Source of the DNA: Tunturiibacter empetritectus
GTDB lineage: Bacteria; Acidobacteriota; Terriglobia; Terriglobales; Acidobacteriaceae
Direction of reading: 5' to 3'
Assembly (NCBI RefSeq): GCF_014201375.1
Contig: NZ_JACHDZ010000007.1
Span: 115,277 to 179,276 of the forward strand
Length of the DNA stretch: 64,000 bases
The translations under genes were made by a program, and so were the position numbers. The notes beneath the pieces are model-generated. The model saw only the letters and a program-made list of their open reading frames with translations. It was not told the DNA's origin and did no database searches. Shown here piece after piece: positions 55,560-63,929 of the stretch (its first letter is position 1; each line of letters begins with the position of its first letter).

Positions 55560-57098
55560 ATGACCAGCATTCTCGCCCCCAGCCTCGTCACAGAGGCCAC
55601 ACCCACCTTTGACCCCACCACCAGCTTTCCAGAGGACACATCCCGCAAGGGACAGACACGCAAACGCCTGCAACAAGAGTTTGACTCAGACCTAGCCTAT
55701 ACAGCAGGGCAGGTGCGGCACATTCTGCCGTCACCCTCAGGCAGTAGTAGAAACCCAAATCACGTACTAGCGTTCAACTTCGTCAATGATCACTTCCTAA
55801 ACCGAGAAGCACATGAGGAAGCCGTCGCCATTGTGGAAGGCTGGAAGCCTGAACCTTGGAAAGGTCAAATCTGGAGAGGATTAGGAAAGGACAACATCGA
55901 ACGAGTATGGACTGGTCCTGTCCACTTTGATTTGATATGGAGCGGTAGCGAATGGCTACCCTGCAATACCTCTCACTCTTCGGCAGATGGCTCAGGTGCT
56001 GTTGATTTCAATTTTCCTGCCACTGGTATGCGTGAGGTCACTTCAGGGTGTGTGGTCACTGAAGGGGGTGTAAAGGGTGTGAAGCCCATCTTTATTCCTC
56101 GTACAGGAGAGTATGTCTCGACTGTAAATCTACCCAAGGCACTTATTGATACCGCCAAGGTGAAAGCTGCAAAAGATCTAAATGCAGCATGGGTTCTGTA
56201 CGACAAGAACCGTGTAGGGCAGAAGGAGAGCTTCTACATGACACTCTCTGCCTACGTGCGGGGTGTGTTCTCTAATCAGGTCTTTTATAAGCTATCGAAT
56301 CGTGCCGAGTTGGATCTGGACCGTGATGATGTCTTGGGTGAATTCCTGCTCAAGATTACAAGCCTGATTGAGAGTGGCAAATACGCCCACCAAGGAAAGA
56401 TCGAGAATTGGTTAGGCTACCAGTGGTGCCACTATCACTTGCCTGAGATGCTGACCGAAATCCAAAGCTACTTGGACCGGACCACGTTTGTGAATCTCAC
56501 AAACACCGCAGGGGATAAGGGCGTAGATAAAAAGCCTAATGTCGAGGAGCAGAAACACTCTGATGCAATTGAGGATGTTGAAAAGGAGGAAGTAAGGAGA
56601 CAGCGGGAAGGTTATTACTTTCCTATATCCAGAGACCGCCTCTTTCGAGAAATGAACCCAATCACTCAGAACATCGTGAGGATGCTCTGTGAGGGGCTGA
56701 GCATACCCGAGATAGCCGTGAGGGTAGACATCACACCGCGCCAGCTTAGACGGCGTGTGGGGGTTGCTGCTCAGGACGGTCAGGCCGTACTGGATAATGT
56801 GTTGCAGACGCTGCACGCCTGCGCAGATGATGACAATTTGCTGGAGTGGCCAGAGCAGGGAATTGATATCCAAGCGAGTAGTGTCCGGAGTGAGAACAAA
56901 CTCGTTGCTATGGTCGAAGCATTTGAGACTGCCATAACGGCAGCGCAACTTGCAACGATTCTGCAATGCTCAAGGCGAGAGATTTACAAGCTGATAGATG
57001 AGAAGAGAATTCCTGCTTTGAAGGTGGGAACGATGATCAGATTAGACCCATACCAGATAGCAGAATGGATTATGTCCAAGATGACGATTGCTGCCTGA
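55560..57098 (+). CDS. Unusual regulator: sigma-like segments plus excisionase-type HTH
   Basis: A 512-residue protein. The N-terminal 210 residues match no family I recognise. About 235-310 resembles sigma region 2 (AELDLDRDDVLGEFLLKITS, ESGKYAHQGKIENWLGYQW). About 360-415 is an HTH like sigma region 4 (LFREMNPITQNIVRMLCEGL, SIPEIAVRVDITPRQLRRRV). The last 50 residues are an excisionase/AlpA-type HTH_17 (ITAAQLATILQCSRREIYKL, IDEKRIPALKVGTMIRLDPY). It could be an alternative sigma factor or a control protein of the mobile island. The ATG at 55560 is the first good start; its ribosome-binding site is weak, and the long leader may regulate it. Confidence 0.65.
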   Translation: MTSILAPSLVTEATPTFDPTTSFPEDTSRKGQTRKRLQQEFDSDLAYTAGQVRHILPSPSGSSRNPNHVLAFNFVNDHFLNREAHEEAVAIVEGWKPEPWKGQIWRGLGKDNIERVWTGPVHFDLIWSGSEWLPCNTSHSSADGSGAVDFNFPATGMREVTSGCVVTEGGVKGVKPIFIPRTGEYVSTVNLPKALIDTAKVKAAKDLNAAWVLYDKNRVGQKESFYMTLSAYVRGVFSNQVFYKLSNRAELDLDRDDVLGEFLLKITSLIESGKYAHQGKIENWLGYQWCHYHLPEMLTEIQSYLDRTTFVNLTNTAGDKGVDKKPNVEEQKHSDAIEDVEKEEVRRQREGYYFPISRDRLFREMNPITQNIVRMLCEGLSIPEIAVRVDITPRQLRRRVGVAAQDGQAVLDNVLQTLHACADDDNLLEWPEQGIDIQASSVRSENKLVAMVEAFETAITAAQLATILQCSRREIYKLIDEKRIPALKVGTMIRLDPYQIAEWIMSKMTIAA

Positions 57099-57111
57099 TC
57101 ACTCGTAGTTA

Positions 57112-57166
57112 GGTGGAACCGCCGTAGCTAGGTAGAACGTGAGGAGAGCCTAGCTACGGTGCCACC
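57112..57166 (+). terminator. Long perfect-stem hairpin after the island regulator
   Basis: CCGTAGCTAGG (57122-57132) pairs perfectly with CCTAGCTACGG (57149-57159) around a 16-base loop, and GGTGG/CCACC extend the stem outside. It starts 14 bases after the stop codon. No T-run follows, so it may be an RNA-stabilising hairpin or a recombination-site palindrome rather than an intrinsic terminator. Confidence 0.5.
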
Positions 57167-57228
57167 CAAGCACTGTATGCACACTCTAACTCTTTTATTT
57201 TGTGTAAGTATTTGATTCTAAAGGTCTA

Positions 57229-57316
57229 TGGCGGAGAGACAGGGATTCGAACCCTGGATACCTTGCGGTATACACGCTTTCCAAGCGTGCGCCTTCAGCC
57301 ACTCGGCCATCTCTCC
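57229..57316 (-). tRNA. tRNA-Ser (anticodon GGA), CCA encoded
   Basis: The minus strand folds as a class II tRNA. The acceptor GGAGAGA pairs with TCTCTCC, with discriminator G and encoded CCA. The D arm contains GGCCGAGTGGCTGAAGGC. The anticodon arm is CACGC/GCGTG with loop TTGGAAA (anticodon GGA at 57282-57280). A long variable arm follows, then the T arm CAGGGTTCGAATCCCTG. Its 3' half carries the 13 bases repeated at 42148, so it is the proposed integration site. Confidence 0.97.
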
Positions 57317-57386
57317 GCAGTATTGCGGGCCTTTTTGAATCTAACACAACTTGAAGCCTGCCGATGCCTCGCGTACCTCCCAATCC

Positions 57387-59165
57387 TCAAGGAGCCTGCG
57401 CAATGACGTTCTGTTTCACGCTTGCAGAAGGCTTCAACTCCAGCGGTATCCCTTGCGTAAGATAGCGGCGCAGCGTCGATCGATCGCCCCAGTTGATCTG
57501 CCATCCACGATCGATGACCACCAGAATGTATTGCCCCGGGATTACGTTCTCAATGTCGAAGCTCCCGTCTGTATTGGTCTGGTCCTGCCGCAAAAAACCA
57601 ATGGAGTCAGGCTCCTCAATCGTAGTCGGAACCAGCAGGGCCATGGCGCCCACCGCGGGTCTTCCGTCTAGCGTCGCGACTCCGCTAACGTTAGCGCGGC
57701 CATTCGCAACATGCACCGTGAGGGTCGTCTCACCCGCGGGCACCGTCACGTACCGCCCCGAGGCTTCGGCTCCCTTGGCGGTTATTCCGGTCAGATAGAG
57801 GTTGGGGACGCCCTGCAAAACAACTTCATAACGCCCTGGAGGAACCTCGATGGTCCGGTCTGTAGCCGGCGTTCTCGACCCGCGGCGACCTGCAAACCCG
57901 CCTTCATCTCCCACCGAAGAAAACGTTCCGCGTTGCGTATCGGTATCGATCAGGCTGACGCGAAGCCCTCTGCCGCGTCTGTCCCCGGACTCTTCCGTAT
58001 CGCCGGCAAACCCGTCGACGTGGACTGTAACTCTCGCGATATCGCTCCCCGGCGCATCGAGATTGAGCGTTCCGACCGAGTTCGCCGTCACCTCAACCAT
58101 CGTGGAGCGCCCCTCCTGGCCCGGCGTCCTCACCTGATAGAGCCCTGGCGTCAGTCCACCAACATCGAACTCTCCTTGTGGGTCGCGACGAGTTGCAACC
58201 GAGACTGCGCGCGGTCCGTTTGCACCCGGCGTAATCTCCTCCACAATGGGGAACGCTTGTCCCTGGCGACCGTTGACCGCTCCCACAGCTCCTGCTGGTG
58301 GCGCGATCTTCAGATGAATCGCAGGGATCGGGACAAGATGAAAGTCTGCCTGACGTGTATCGCCCGCATGCAAGACAATCGTCTCGGCGGTCGCAACATC
58401 GCTGCCTCCCGGAAACCAGGTCGGAGGGTACGCGACGTCGAGGGAGGGATCGAGCGGCGATCCATCAGGAACCGATGGTCCGCTTTGCTGCGTGGCCTCG
58501 GCGTACCAGGGATGCGCCCGCACCGACAGGCGATAGCCTCCAGGGGCCAGATTCGCCAACTCATACATGCCGCGATCATCGGTTCTAGCATTCCCTCGCG
58601 TGCCACTAGACGGCGGACCTCCTGGACTTGGCGGCGGCACCAGGAAAAGAGAGATCTGGGCGTCTCTCACCGGTTCTCCGGCTTCATCCAGAACGATGCC
58701 TTTGATGCTGGCCTCGGGGCTGAGCGTGAAACGTAGATCGATCGTCGGCGAATCGGCTGTCAGTACAACCGACGATGAGAAGATAACCGACGATGAGAAG
58801 GCCCCGTGCTCCTCATAGGACTGGGTGACATAGCCGCGAGCACTCGCCCTCAGGTTCCACGCACCCGCTGAAGGCAGCGAGATCGAGAAGCGCCCATGGT
58901 CATCGACCTCGGAGCCGTCACTCGAGGCAGGGAAGCGGCGGCTCCCGGAGCCCCCATGAACCACGAGATTCGGCGTCAGCCTGCAGTGCGGGACCGGACT
59001 CCCATCGATGCCGCTTACAACGACGCCGGTGATCTCATATTGTGTAACGGCTATCGTGTGCTTGGCCTCCGGCTTCGTCTGCGCTCGAGTTTGTGCGGGC
59101 GCGATCCCACCCCCCAGAGAGCCGGCAAAGAGCAGCAACGAAGGGCACGCAAGACTCCACCTCAT
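57387..59165 (-). CDS. Secreted carboxypeptidase-regulatory-like domain protein
   Basis: A 592-residue exported protein. A signal peptide (LLLFAGSLGGGIAPAQ) is followed by several prealbumin-like beta domains: ITGVVVSGIDGSPVPHCRLT, IKGIVLDEAGEPVRDAQISL, MYELANLAPGGYRLSVRAHP, VSGVATLDGRPAVGAMALLV and SFDIENVIPGQYILVVIDRG. Such proteins are typical of acidobacterial cell envelopes; function is unknown. Its ATG overlaps the upstream stop by four bases (ATGA) and has GGAGGTGAT upstream, a near-perfect ribosome-binding site. Confidence 0.85.
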   Translation of the reverse strand: MRWSLACPSLLLFAGSLGGGIAPAQTRAQTKPEAKHTIAVTQYEITGVVVSGIDGSPVPHCRLTPNLVVHGGSGSRRFPASSDGSEVDDHGRFSISLPSAGAWNLRASARGYVTQSYEEHGAFSSSVIFSSSVVLTADSPTIDLRFTLSPEASIKGIVLDEAGEPVRDAQISLFLVPPPSPGGPPSSGTRGNARTDDRGMYELANLAPGGYRLSVRAHPWYAEATQQSGPSVPDGSPLDPSLDVAYPPTWFPGGSDVATAETIVLHAGDTRQADFHLVPIPAIHLKIAPPAGAVGAVNGRQGQAFPIVEEITPGANGPRAVSVATRRDPQGEFDVGGLTPGLYQVRTPGQEGRSTMVEVTANSVGTLNLDAPGSDIARVTVHVDGFAGDTEESGDRRGRGLRVSLIDTDTQRGTFSSVGDEGGFAGRRGSRTPATDRTIEVPPGRYEVVLQGVPNLYLTGITAKGAEASGRYVTVPAGETTLTVHVANGRANVSGVATLDGRPAVGAMALLVPTTIEEPDSIGFLRQDQTNTDGSFDIENVIPGQYILVVIDRGWQINWGDRSTLRRYLTQGIPLELKPSASVKQNVIAQAP

Positions 59166-60790
59166 GGAATCACCTCCGTCGCCGGCACAGCATCAAGGTT
59201 CAGCGTAGGCTTATCGCCGACGTTGACCGTAACCGCCTGCGCACGATCACCAAACGGCGTCAGGCTTTCGGGATCACGGTAGTCGACCGAGTGCCGTCGC
59301 TGAAACGCGATAGCCTGATAGCTTCCGGGCGGAAGATGATCGAAGCTATAGCTGCCCGTCGAACTGCTGCGGGTACTGTACACCAGCTGCGCGCTCCGCC
59401 TGTTCGGAATCAAGTACACCCAACTCGCCACAGGATCGCTGTTGAGGTGCACCGTCCCTTGCAACGCCGCAGTCTGATTGCTGACCACAACGCGTATCGG
59501 AATACCGGACGCTCCGGGGGCTACGACGAGTTCCTGCTCCAACAAGTCTGAGTCGCCATAGCTGGCAGACTTGATATACCACGCGCCGCTATTGCGCCCC
59601 ACTAACCGATAACTTCCTGGAGGAGCTGAGAAGAAGAAGGTCTGATTTGCCCTGGGCGACAACCCTATACTGGCGAATCCGCCATCCGAATCAGCCTGCT
59701 CACTTTGCAGATTGAGACCCAGCTGTGCCAGCCCAGTCGAACTTGTATCGGAGGATGAAGAGTCGATCAACAACTCCACAGGAATCGACGGCACTGGCGA
59801 GAACCGCAGAACCACTCCGGAGATATCATGATCGGGAACCGTAACCGTCGTCTCCGCCAGCTCCGAACCATCGGTATCGCCCACAGTCCGAACCGTCAGC
59901 GTATACGTTCCCTGGGGGAGCTGTATCTTTGTCTCATCTCCGCTTGCCGGCATCGAGTTGACCTGCACCGTGCCTCCATTGCTGGCGCGCGCAGAGATCC
60001 GCAGAAAGCCGCGATCCGGAGGAGACTGCGAAACTCCGACGGTATGGATCGCACTGACGACTGGTCGCAGCTCAAACGTCTGTTCCTCTCCGCTATGAAT
60101 GCGAATCAGCTGTGAAGTATTACTTGCGCCTCCGCTCGGAACTGCAACAGGGAGAACAGCTTCGCCAATAGCTGAGTTTCTTGGAGAATAGCGCGTTTGT
60201 AGGCGGTACTCCCCAGCGGGAACAGGGATGCGAAAGCCCCCATGCGAGTCTGTCTGACGTTGATCAGCGGGCACCCAGCGGCGCCCCATATCGTCGTACG
60301 CCCTTCTCATCGCAGTCACCCAAATCTCTGGAAGTGGCGTCCCATCCGGAGCAAGTACCACGCCGGTAAGCAGAGCCTCAGGGTAGATGCGAAGCTCCAG
60401 CAGCGCTGCCAGTTGTGCGGATTGCAGATACAGATTGCCGGCATCGCCATACTCTGCGGTGGCATAAAAGCCTGGCTTGGTAACCAGAATGTTGGCGCTG
60501 CTCTCTTTATTCTGTTCGAACCGAAACCTGCCTTCGCTATCGGTCAGAACTGCGCGGGTGTTGAGCCGAACCAACGCTCTACGAACAGGCTGATCGGTGG
60601 CGGCATTGATCACTCTGCCCGAAACCAGATCTGGAGTGCTGGAGCTCGCAATCGATGTCCCTACGCCTGCAGCGCCGCCGATCTGGGCAGGGCAACGAGC
60701 TTCGCCCCCCCACAAGGCACACACCAGAACCATAAAGAAAAGAATCGAATCGTTGCGTCGAAGGCGACAGACGATTCGGTTTGCGGACAC
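59162..60790 (-). CDS. Secreted carboxypeptidase-regulatory-like domain protein
   Basis: A 542-residue exported protein: signal region SILFFMVLVCALWGGEARC, then prealbumin-like domains (VSGRVINAATDQPVRRALVR, LTGVVLAPDGTPLPEIWVTA, LQGTVHLNSDPVASWVYLIP, SYSFDHLPPGSYQAIAFQRR). It is related in layout to the following gene and translationally coupled to it, so the pair probably works together at the cell envelope. The GTG start at 60790 has GAGGTG nine bases upstream. Confidence 0.83.
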   Translation of the reverse strand: MSANRIVCRLRRNDSILFFMVLVCALWGGEARCPAQIGGAAGVGTSIASSSTPDLVSGRVINAATDQPVRRALVRLNTRAVLTDSEGRFRFEQNKESSANILVTKPGFYATAEYGDAGNLYLQSAQLAALLELRIYPEALLTGVVLAPDGTPLPEIWVTAMRRAYDDMGRRWVPADQRQTDSHGGFRIPVPAGEYRLQTRYSPRNSAIGEAVLPVAVPSGGASNTSQLIRIHSGEEQTFELRPVVSAIHTVGVSQSPPDRGFLRISARASNGGTVQVNSMPASGDETKIQLPQGTYTLTVRTVGDTDGSELAETTVTVPDHDISGVVLRFSPVPSIPVELLIDSSSSDTSSTGLAQLGLNLQSEQADSDGGFASIGLSPRANQTFFFSAPPGSYRLVGRNSGAWYIKSASYGDSDLLEQELVVAPGASGIPIRVVVSNQTAALQGTVHLNSDPVASWVYLIPNRRSAQLVYSTRSSSTGSYSFDHLPPGSYQAIAFQRRHSVDYRDPESLTPFGDRAQAVTVNVGDKPTLNLDAVPATEVIP

Positions 60791-60989
60791 GAAGCAGCAC
60801 CTCGCCAGGAATAAGACGTCTCACACTCATATTAGTGAGAACGGAGTACCTCGGGGGACCATGCCTGACGCGGAACCCGAAACCATGAAATAGCAGGCAA
60901 GCGAACTTCGCCCAGACACTTAGGAGGAGATCCTGCGCTTTGCAGTAGATTTGAGTTGTTGGTTCAAGCGCATTGAAAGTATTCCGGCC

Positions 60990-62246
60990 ATGGCACTCTC
61001 ACTTCCATCTCGAGCCGCTCTCAGCAGAACCCTATTCCTGCTGATGGCGCTTCCCATCGTGGGGCAGGGACAAGCTCTGACCCCACCTAACAGTGAAGGC
61101 AATGCAGAGAACAACATGAATAGCTGCTTTGTTCATCGAGTGACCAGCCTTCCGGGAAGTCATCAGTTTGCCAGCGACTTTATCGAGGCCATAGCCAGCG
61201 ACCCCAACCCGGACGCCGATCCTGACTTGATATGGTCTCTCACTGCGGACCTGAGCAATAAGCTTCCGCCCCAGGATCGAGCCATGTACATCTCGAAATC
61301 AACCAATGGCGGCGCGACATGGACTCAGGTCGCACGAGTGGATTCCAGATACTTCGATGCGCGAATTGGTGAGGGGCTGCGTAACGGCTTCATCATCTCT
61401 CCCGACGCAACCTATTTTGTAATTACAACGCAACGGGGAGCCTTTCAAGTATTTCCTCAACTAAATCCATCTGAAGCATTAGTGAAACCGATCATAGGCC
61501 CGCGCGTTCCCGACACGCCTCCCAGGACACCCATCACGAAGAAGGTAGGCGACCCCCTAAGAGCAAACGTCGTAGAGATCACACCCGACGGACAACATCT
61601 CATCATTGGTTATGGCTACTTTGACCTCGAGCCCCAGCTACTCCGCTACCACAAAGAGAACGACGGCTCGTGGATCGAAGATGGACCCATCCCTCATCTG
61701 CCAACCGAGATGGATCTGCTCTCCCTTCAATTCGATGATCCCAAAAAACTGACCCCGGGCTTCCTATATCTTGGGACAGGGGATCAGGTGTACCTGCTCA
61801 ACCTTCGCTCCATGAAGTGGAGTCGCATCGAAGGCGTCGGCCCCGATTCGGCGATCCATGGAATGAGTGTCGTCGGCGGTCTCCATCTGGCTGCGTGCTG
61901 GGGCGTCTACAACCCTTCAGGCCCAGGCACCGTGCGGAGAGTCACCAACGCAAGATTTCTCCTGCATCGAACCACCGACGAAACCGGCTCAAATGTCCGA
62001 GCCTACAGCATAGACGTGGACCCTTCAAAGCCAAACCGGGAGGTCGTCACCTCGCTCACCGGAGTCTACACCAGCCAGGACAGCGGCGAAACCTGGACGC
62101 GGCTCAACGATCTTCCAGAGGAGGAGTTCCGCTCCGCCCACTTCAACTCCGATGGAACCATTCTTATCTCTGGAATCGCAGGCACCTTCCTGGTCAATCC
62201 ATTCGTAGAGTCCTGCACGCCTCAACTGAAGAGCCGCGAGAGATAG
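60990..62246 (+). CDS. Secreted BNR/propeller-like protein
   Basis: A protein of about 418 residues with a signal peptide (LFLLMALPIVGQGQA). The body shows BNR/Asp-box-like units (MYISKSTNGGATWTQVARVD, GVYTSQDSGETWTRLNDLPE), each S/T-x-D/N-G-G-x-T/E-W. Propeller-like blades lie between them (YFVITTQRGAFQVF, VVEITPDGQHLIIGYGYF). Relatives are sialidase-like or photosystem-assembly-type propellers; no sialidase Arg triad can be assigned. The start is uncertain: the ATG at 60990 leaves a natural signal peptide, but a TTG at 60951 is also open. Confidence 0.75.
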   Translation: MALSLPSRAALSRTLFLLMALPIVGQGQALTPPNSEGNAENNMNSCFVHRVTSLPGSHQFASDFIEAIASDPNPDADPDLIWSLTADLSNKLPPQDRAMYISKSTNGGATWTQVARVDSRYFDARIGEGLRNGFIISPDATYFVITTQRGAFQVFPQLNPSEALVKPIIGPRVPDTPPRTPITKKVGDPLRANVVEITPDGQHLIIGYGYFDLEPQLLRYHKENDGSWIEDGPIPHLPTEMDLLSLQFDDPKKLTPGFLYLGTGDQVYLLNLRSMKWSRIEGVGPDSAIHGMSVVGGLHLAACWGVYNPSGPGTVRRVTNARFLLHRTTDETGSNVRAYSIDVDPSKPNREVVTSLTGVYTSQDSGETWTRLNDLPEEEFRSAHFNSDGTILISGIAGTFLVNPFVESCTPQLKSRER

Positions 62247-62320
62247 CTCTGCGCGCGCCGCCGGGGCAGTCGGAAGCATGTCTGCCTAGAACTTGATGGG
62301 TGCACCATTCGGCGCCCACG

Positions 62321-62644
62321 TTAGTTCATAACGCGCCAAGCAAGAATGCTGCTCTTTCCCGAACTACCATTTATATTGTTGCTACCCAGAACCAACTGAA
62401 AATGCGGGATAGTGCCATCAGTTTTCTTTATACGATGCAAAAACGGTAACAACGACGAATCGTCCGCGACGAAATCCCAGGCGCACTCGGTGCCCGCCAT
62501 CGATGTTCCTTCCAAAATGAGAACATCGCCCCTTCCACTCAGGTTTGGGAGATATGCCACAACACCATAGACATCAACATAGTCACAAGCGGTGTCCCAG
62601 TCAACATAGCCTACACGGCCAACACGAACCAGGTAGTCTCGACT
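62321..62644 (-). pseudogene. 3' remnant of a gene with a C-terminal sensory-type domain
   Basis: The minus-strand frame ends normally at 62321. The last 105 or so residues (DYLVRVGRVGYVDWDTACDY, VDVYGVVAYLPNLSGRGDVL, ILEGTSMAGTECAWDFV, HFQLVLGSNNINGSSG) look like the conserved C-terminus of larger acidobacterial regulators. Upstream of about 62645 the same frame merely reads the antisense of a TonB-dependent-receptor fragment, so the open frame to 62851 is not a real N-terminus. Confidence 0.6.
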
Positions 62645-63070
62645 ACCAGTTCCGTCTACGCTCTGCGGCCTAACCTGGTAAGCACTCCGAAGGCTGTCTA
62701 CGGGAGCACTCTGAAGAAATCCGCCAGCGCTCTCGGCGGTTACTTCAATCCTGCAGCAGTCTCGGCTCCGTCGGGTGCGCAACTCTTCGGCAACGCTGGC
62801 CGCAATTCCTGGCGTGGCCCAGCCTTTGGGCAGTTGGATCTCGCGGCCCACAAGAAGTTCTCGCTGCTCTCCGATCGTGAGACGCTTGAGTTCCGCGTTG
62901 AGGCCTTCAATATCCTGAACGCCACGAATTACATCAGTCCGACCACTAACATCGGTACCGTGGGTGCCACTGGCGTGCTGAGTCCGAATGCCAGCTTCGG
63001 AACTTTCAGCGGCAGCAGCAGTGTTTTCCCTTCACGACAGGTTCAGTTAGCTTTAAGCCTGGCGTTCTGA
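62645..63070 (+). pseudogene. 3' remnant of a TonB-dependent receptor
   Basis: The plus-strand frame reads YALRPNLVSTPKAVYGSTLK, GGYFNPAAVSAPSGAQLFGN, FGQLDLAAHKKFSLLSDRET, LEFRVEAFNILNATNY and ends QVQLALSLAF. This is the characteristic end of Oar-like acidobacterial TonB-dependent receptors, with the terminal aromatic Phe of a barrel. Everything upstream of about 62640 is missing, replaced by the remnant on the other strand. Confidence 0.75.
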
Positions 63071-63168
63071 GCTTTATCTTTCCCCAACTGGGGCGATGAG
63101 ACTGCTTTGCCTCGTCGCCCCACGCCCCTGAGATCGATCTGCCTCCCTACGTAGACGCTCATAGGAGA

Positions 63169-63929
63169 ATGACAGCTCTGTCCAATCACGCTATCCCAGA
63201 ACAAAGGATCCTCATCTTGACCAAGTCTGACCCTATCCAGAGCCGGCGGAAGTTCCTTCTAGGCTCGTCTGCTGTCTCGCTCGCTACGTTCCTTCCAAAA
63301 TCCCTCGATGCACAGCCCGCTTCGATGCAAAAGTCTGCCGAGGGAAATCCGGTCTTTGAGTCAACGCCGAAGGACGCCTCTTTGAAGTTCACTCCTGATG
63401 GGACCAGGAGGCCTTTTGCAGGCAACACCGTCATCTGTCATCTGCCCCAGCAGTGCAAGATTCGTGATGAGGCTGCCGATCTTGGAAATGCGCTGCGCTC
63501 AAGTTCGTTTGCGCATAAGTTGGGCATTCTTCCCAGCGATAGCTATCATATGACAGTGTTTTCCGGCCCCAATGATCAGGACCGCGCTGTTTATGGCTGG
63601 CTGCGGATATCCCGATCGATGTACCGATGAGTGAGTGCAATCGTATTATCGGCGAACGCATCGCTAACTTTCGAATGCACGAAGAGCTGCCTATACGTGT
63701 CCGGATCGATCGAGAAAGTACACTTGGTCCTCAGCGAGTTAGTAGTCTGCGCATCTCCCCCGCCGATAAAGACGAGAATGCCAAGCTCCGCACCTTGCGA
63801 GACCGGATGGCAGAGGAAGTCTTTCGATTCCGGACTGAGGATCATGCCACCTTTGGCTTCCACATTAGTCTGGCATACCAAATGAGCCTACTCACTCATG
63901 AAGAGTACACTTGGTCCTCAGCGAGTTAG
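63169..63929 (+). pseudogene. Broken Tat-exported DUF1868-like (2H phosphoesterase) gene
   Basis: The first frame (63169-63630) has a twin-arginine signal (QSRRKFLLGSSAVSLATFLP) and the first HxT motif (SDSYHMTVFSGPNDQD). The second frame (63627-63929) has the continuation NRIIGERIANFRMHEELPIR and the second HxS motif (ATFGFHISLAYQM). Together they match the DUF1868 branch of 2H phosphoesterases, which cleave cyclic or 2',5'-linked phosphates. The break is near 63590-63600 at GGCTGGCT, where loss of one GGCT unit would cause the shift. A 187-base tandem duplication at 63717 breaks it again. Confidence 0.65.

Noticed and set aside
57108..57166. Integron attC-like site (GTTAGGT next to a palindrome)
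   Set aside because: The GTTRRRY-like heptamer is on the wrong side of the palindrome, and there is no partner box or integron integrase.
62645..62851. N-terminal part of the minus-strand frame at 62.3-62.85 kb
   Set aside because: It is simply antisense to the TonB-dependent-receptor remnant on the plus strand.
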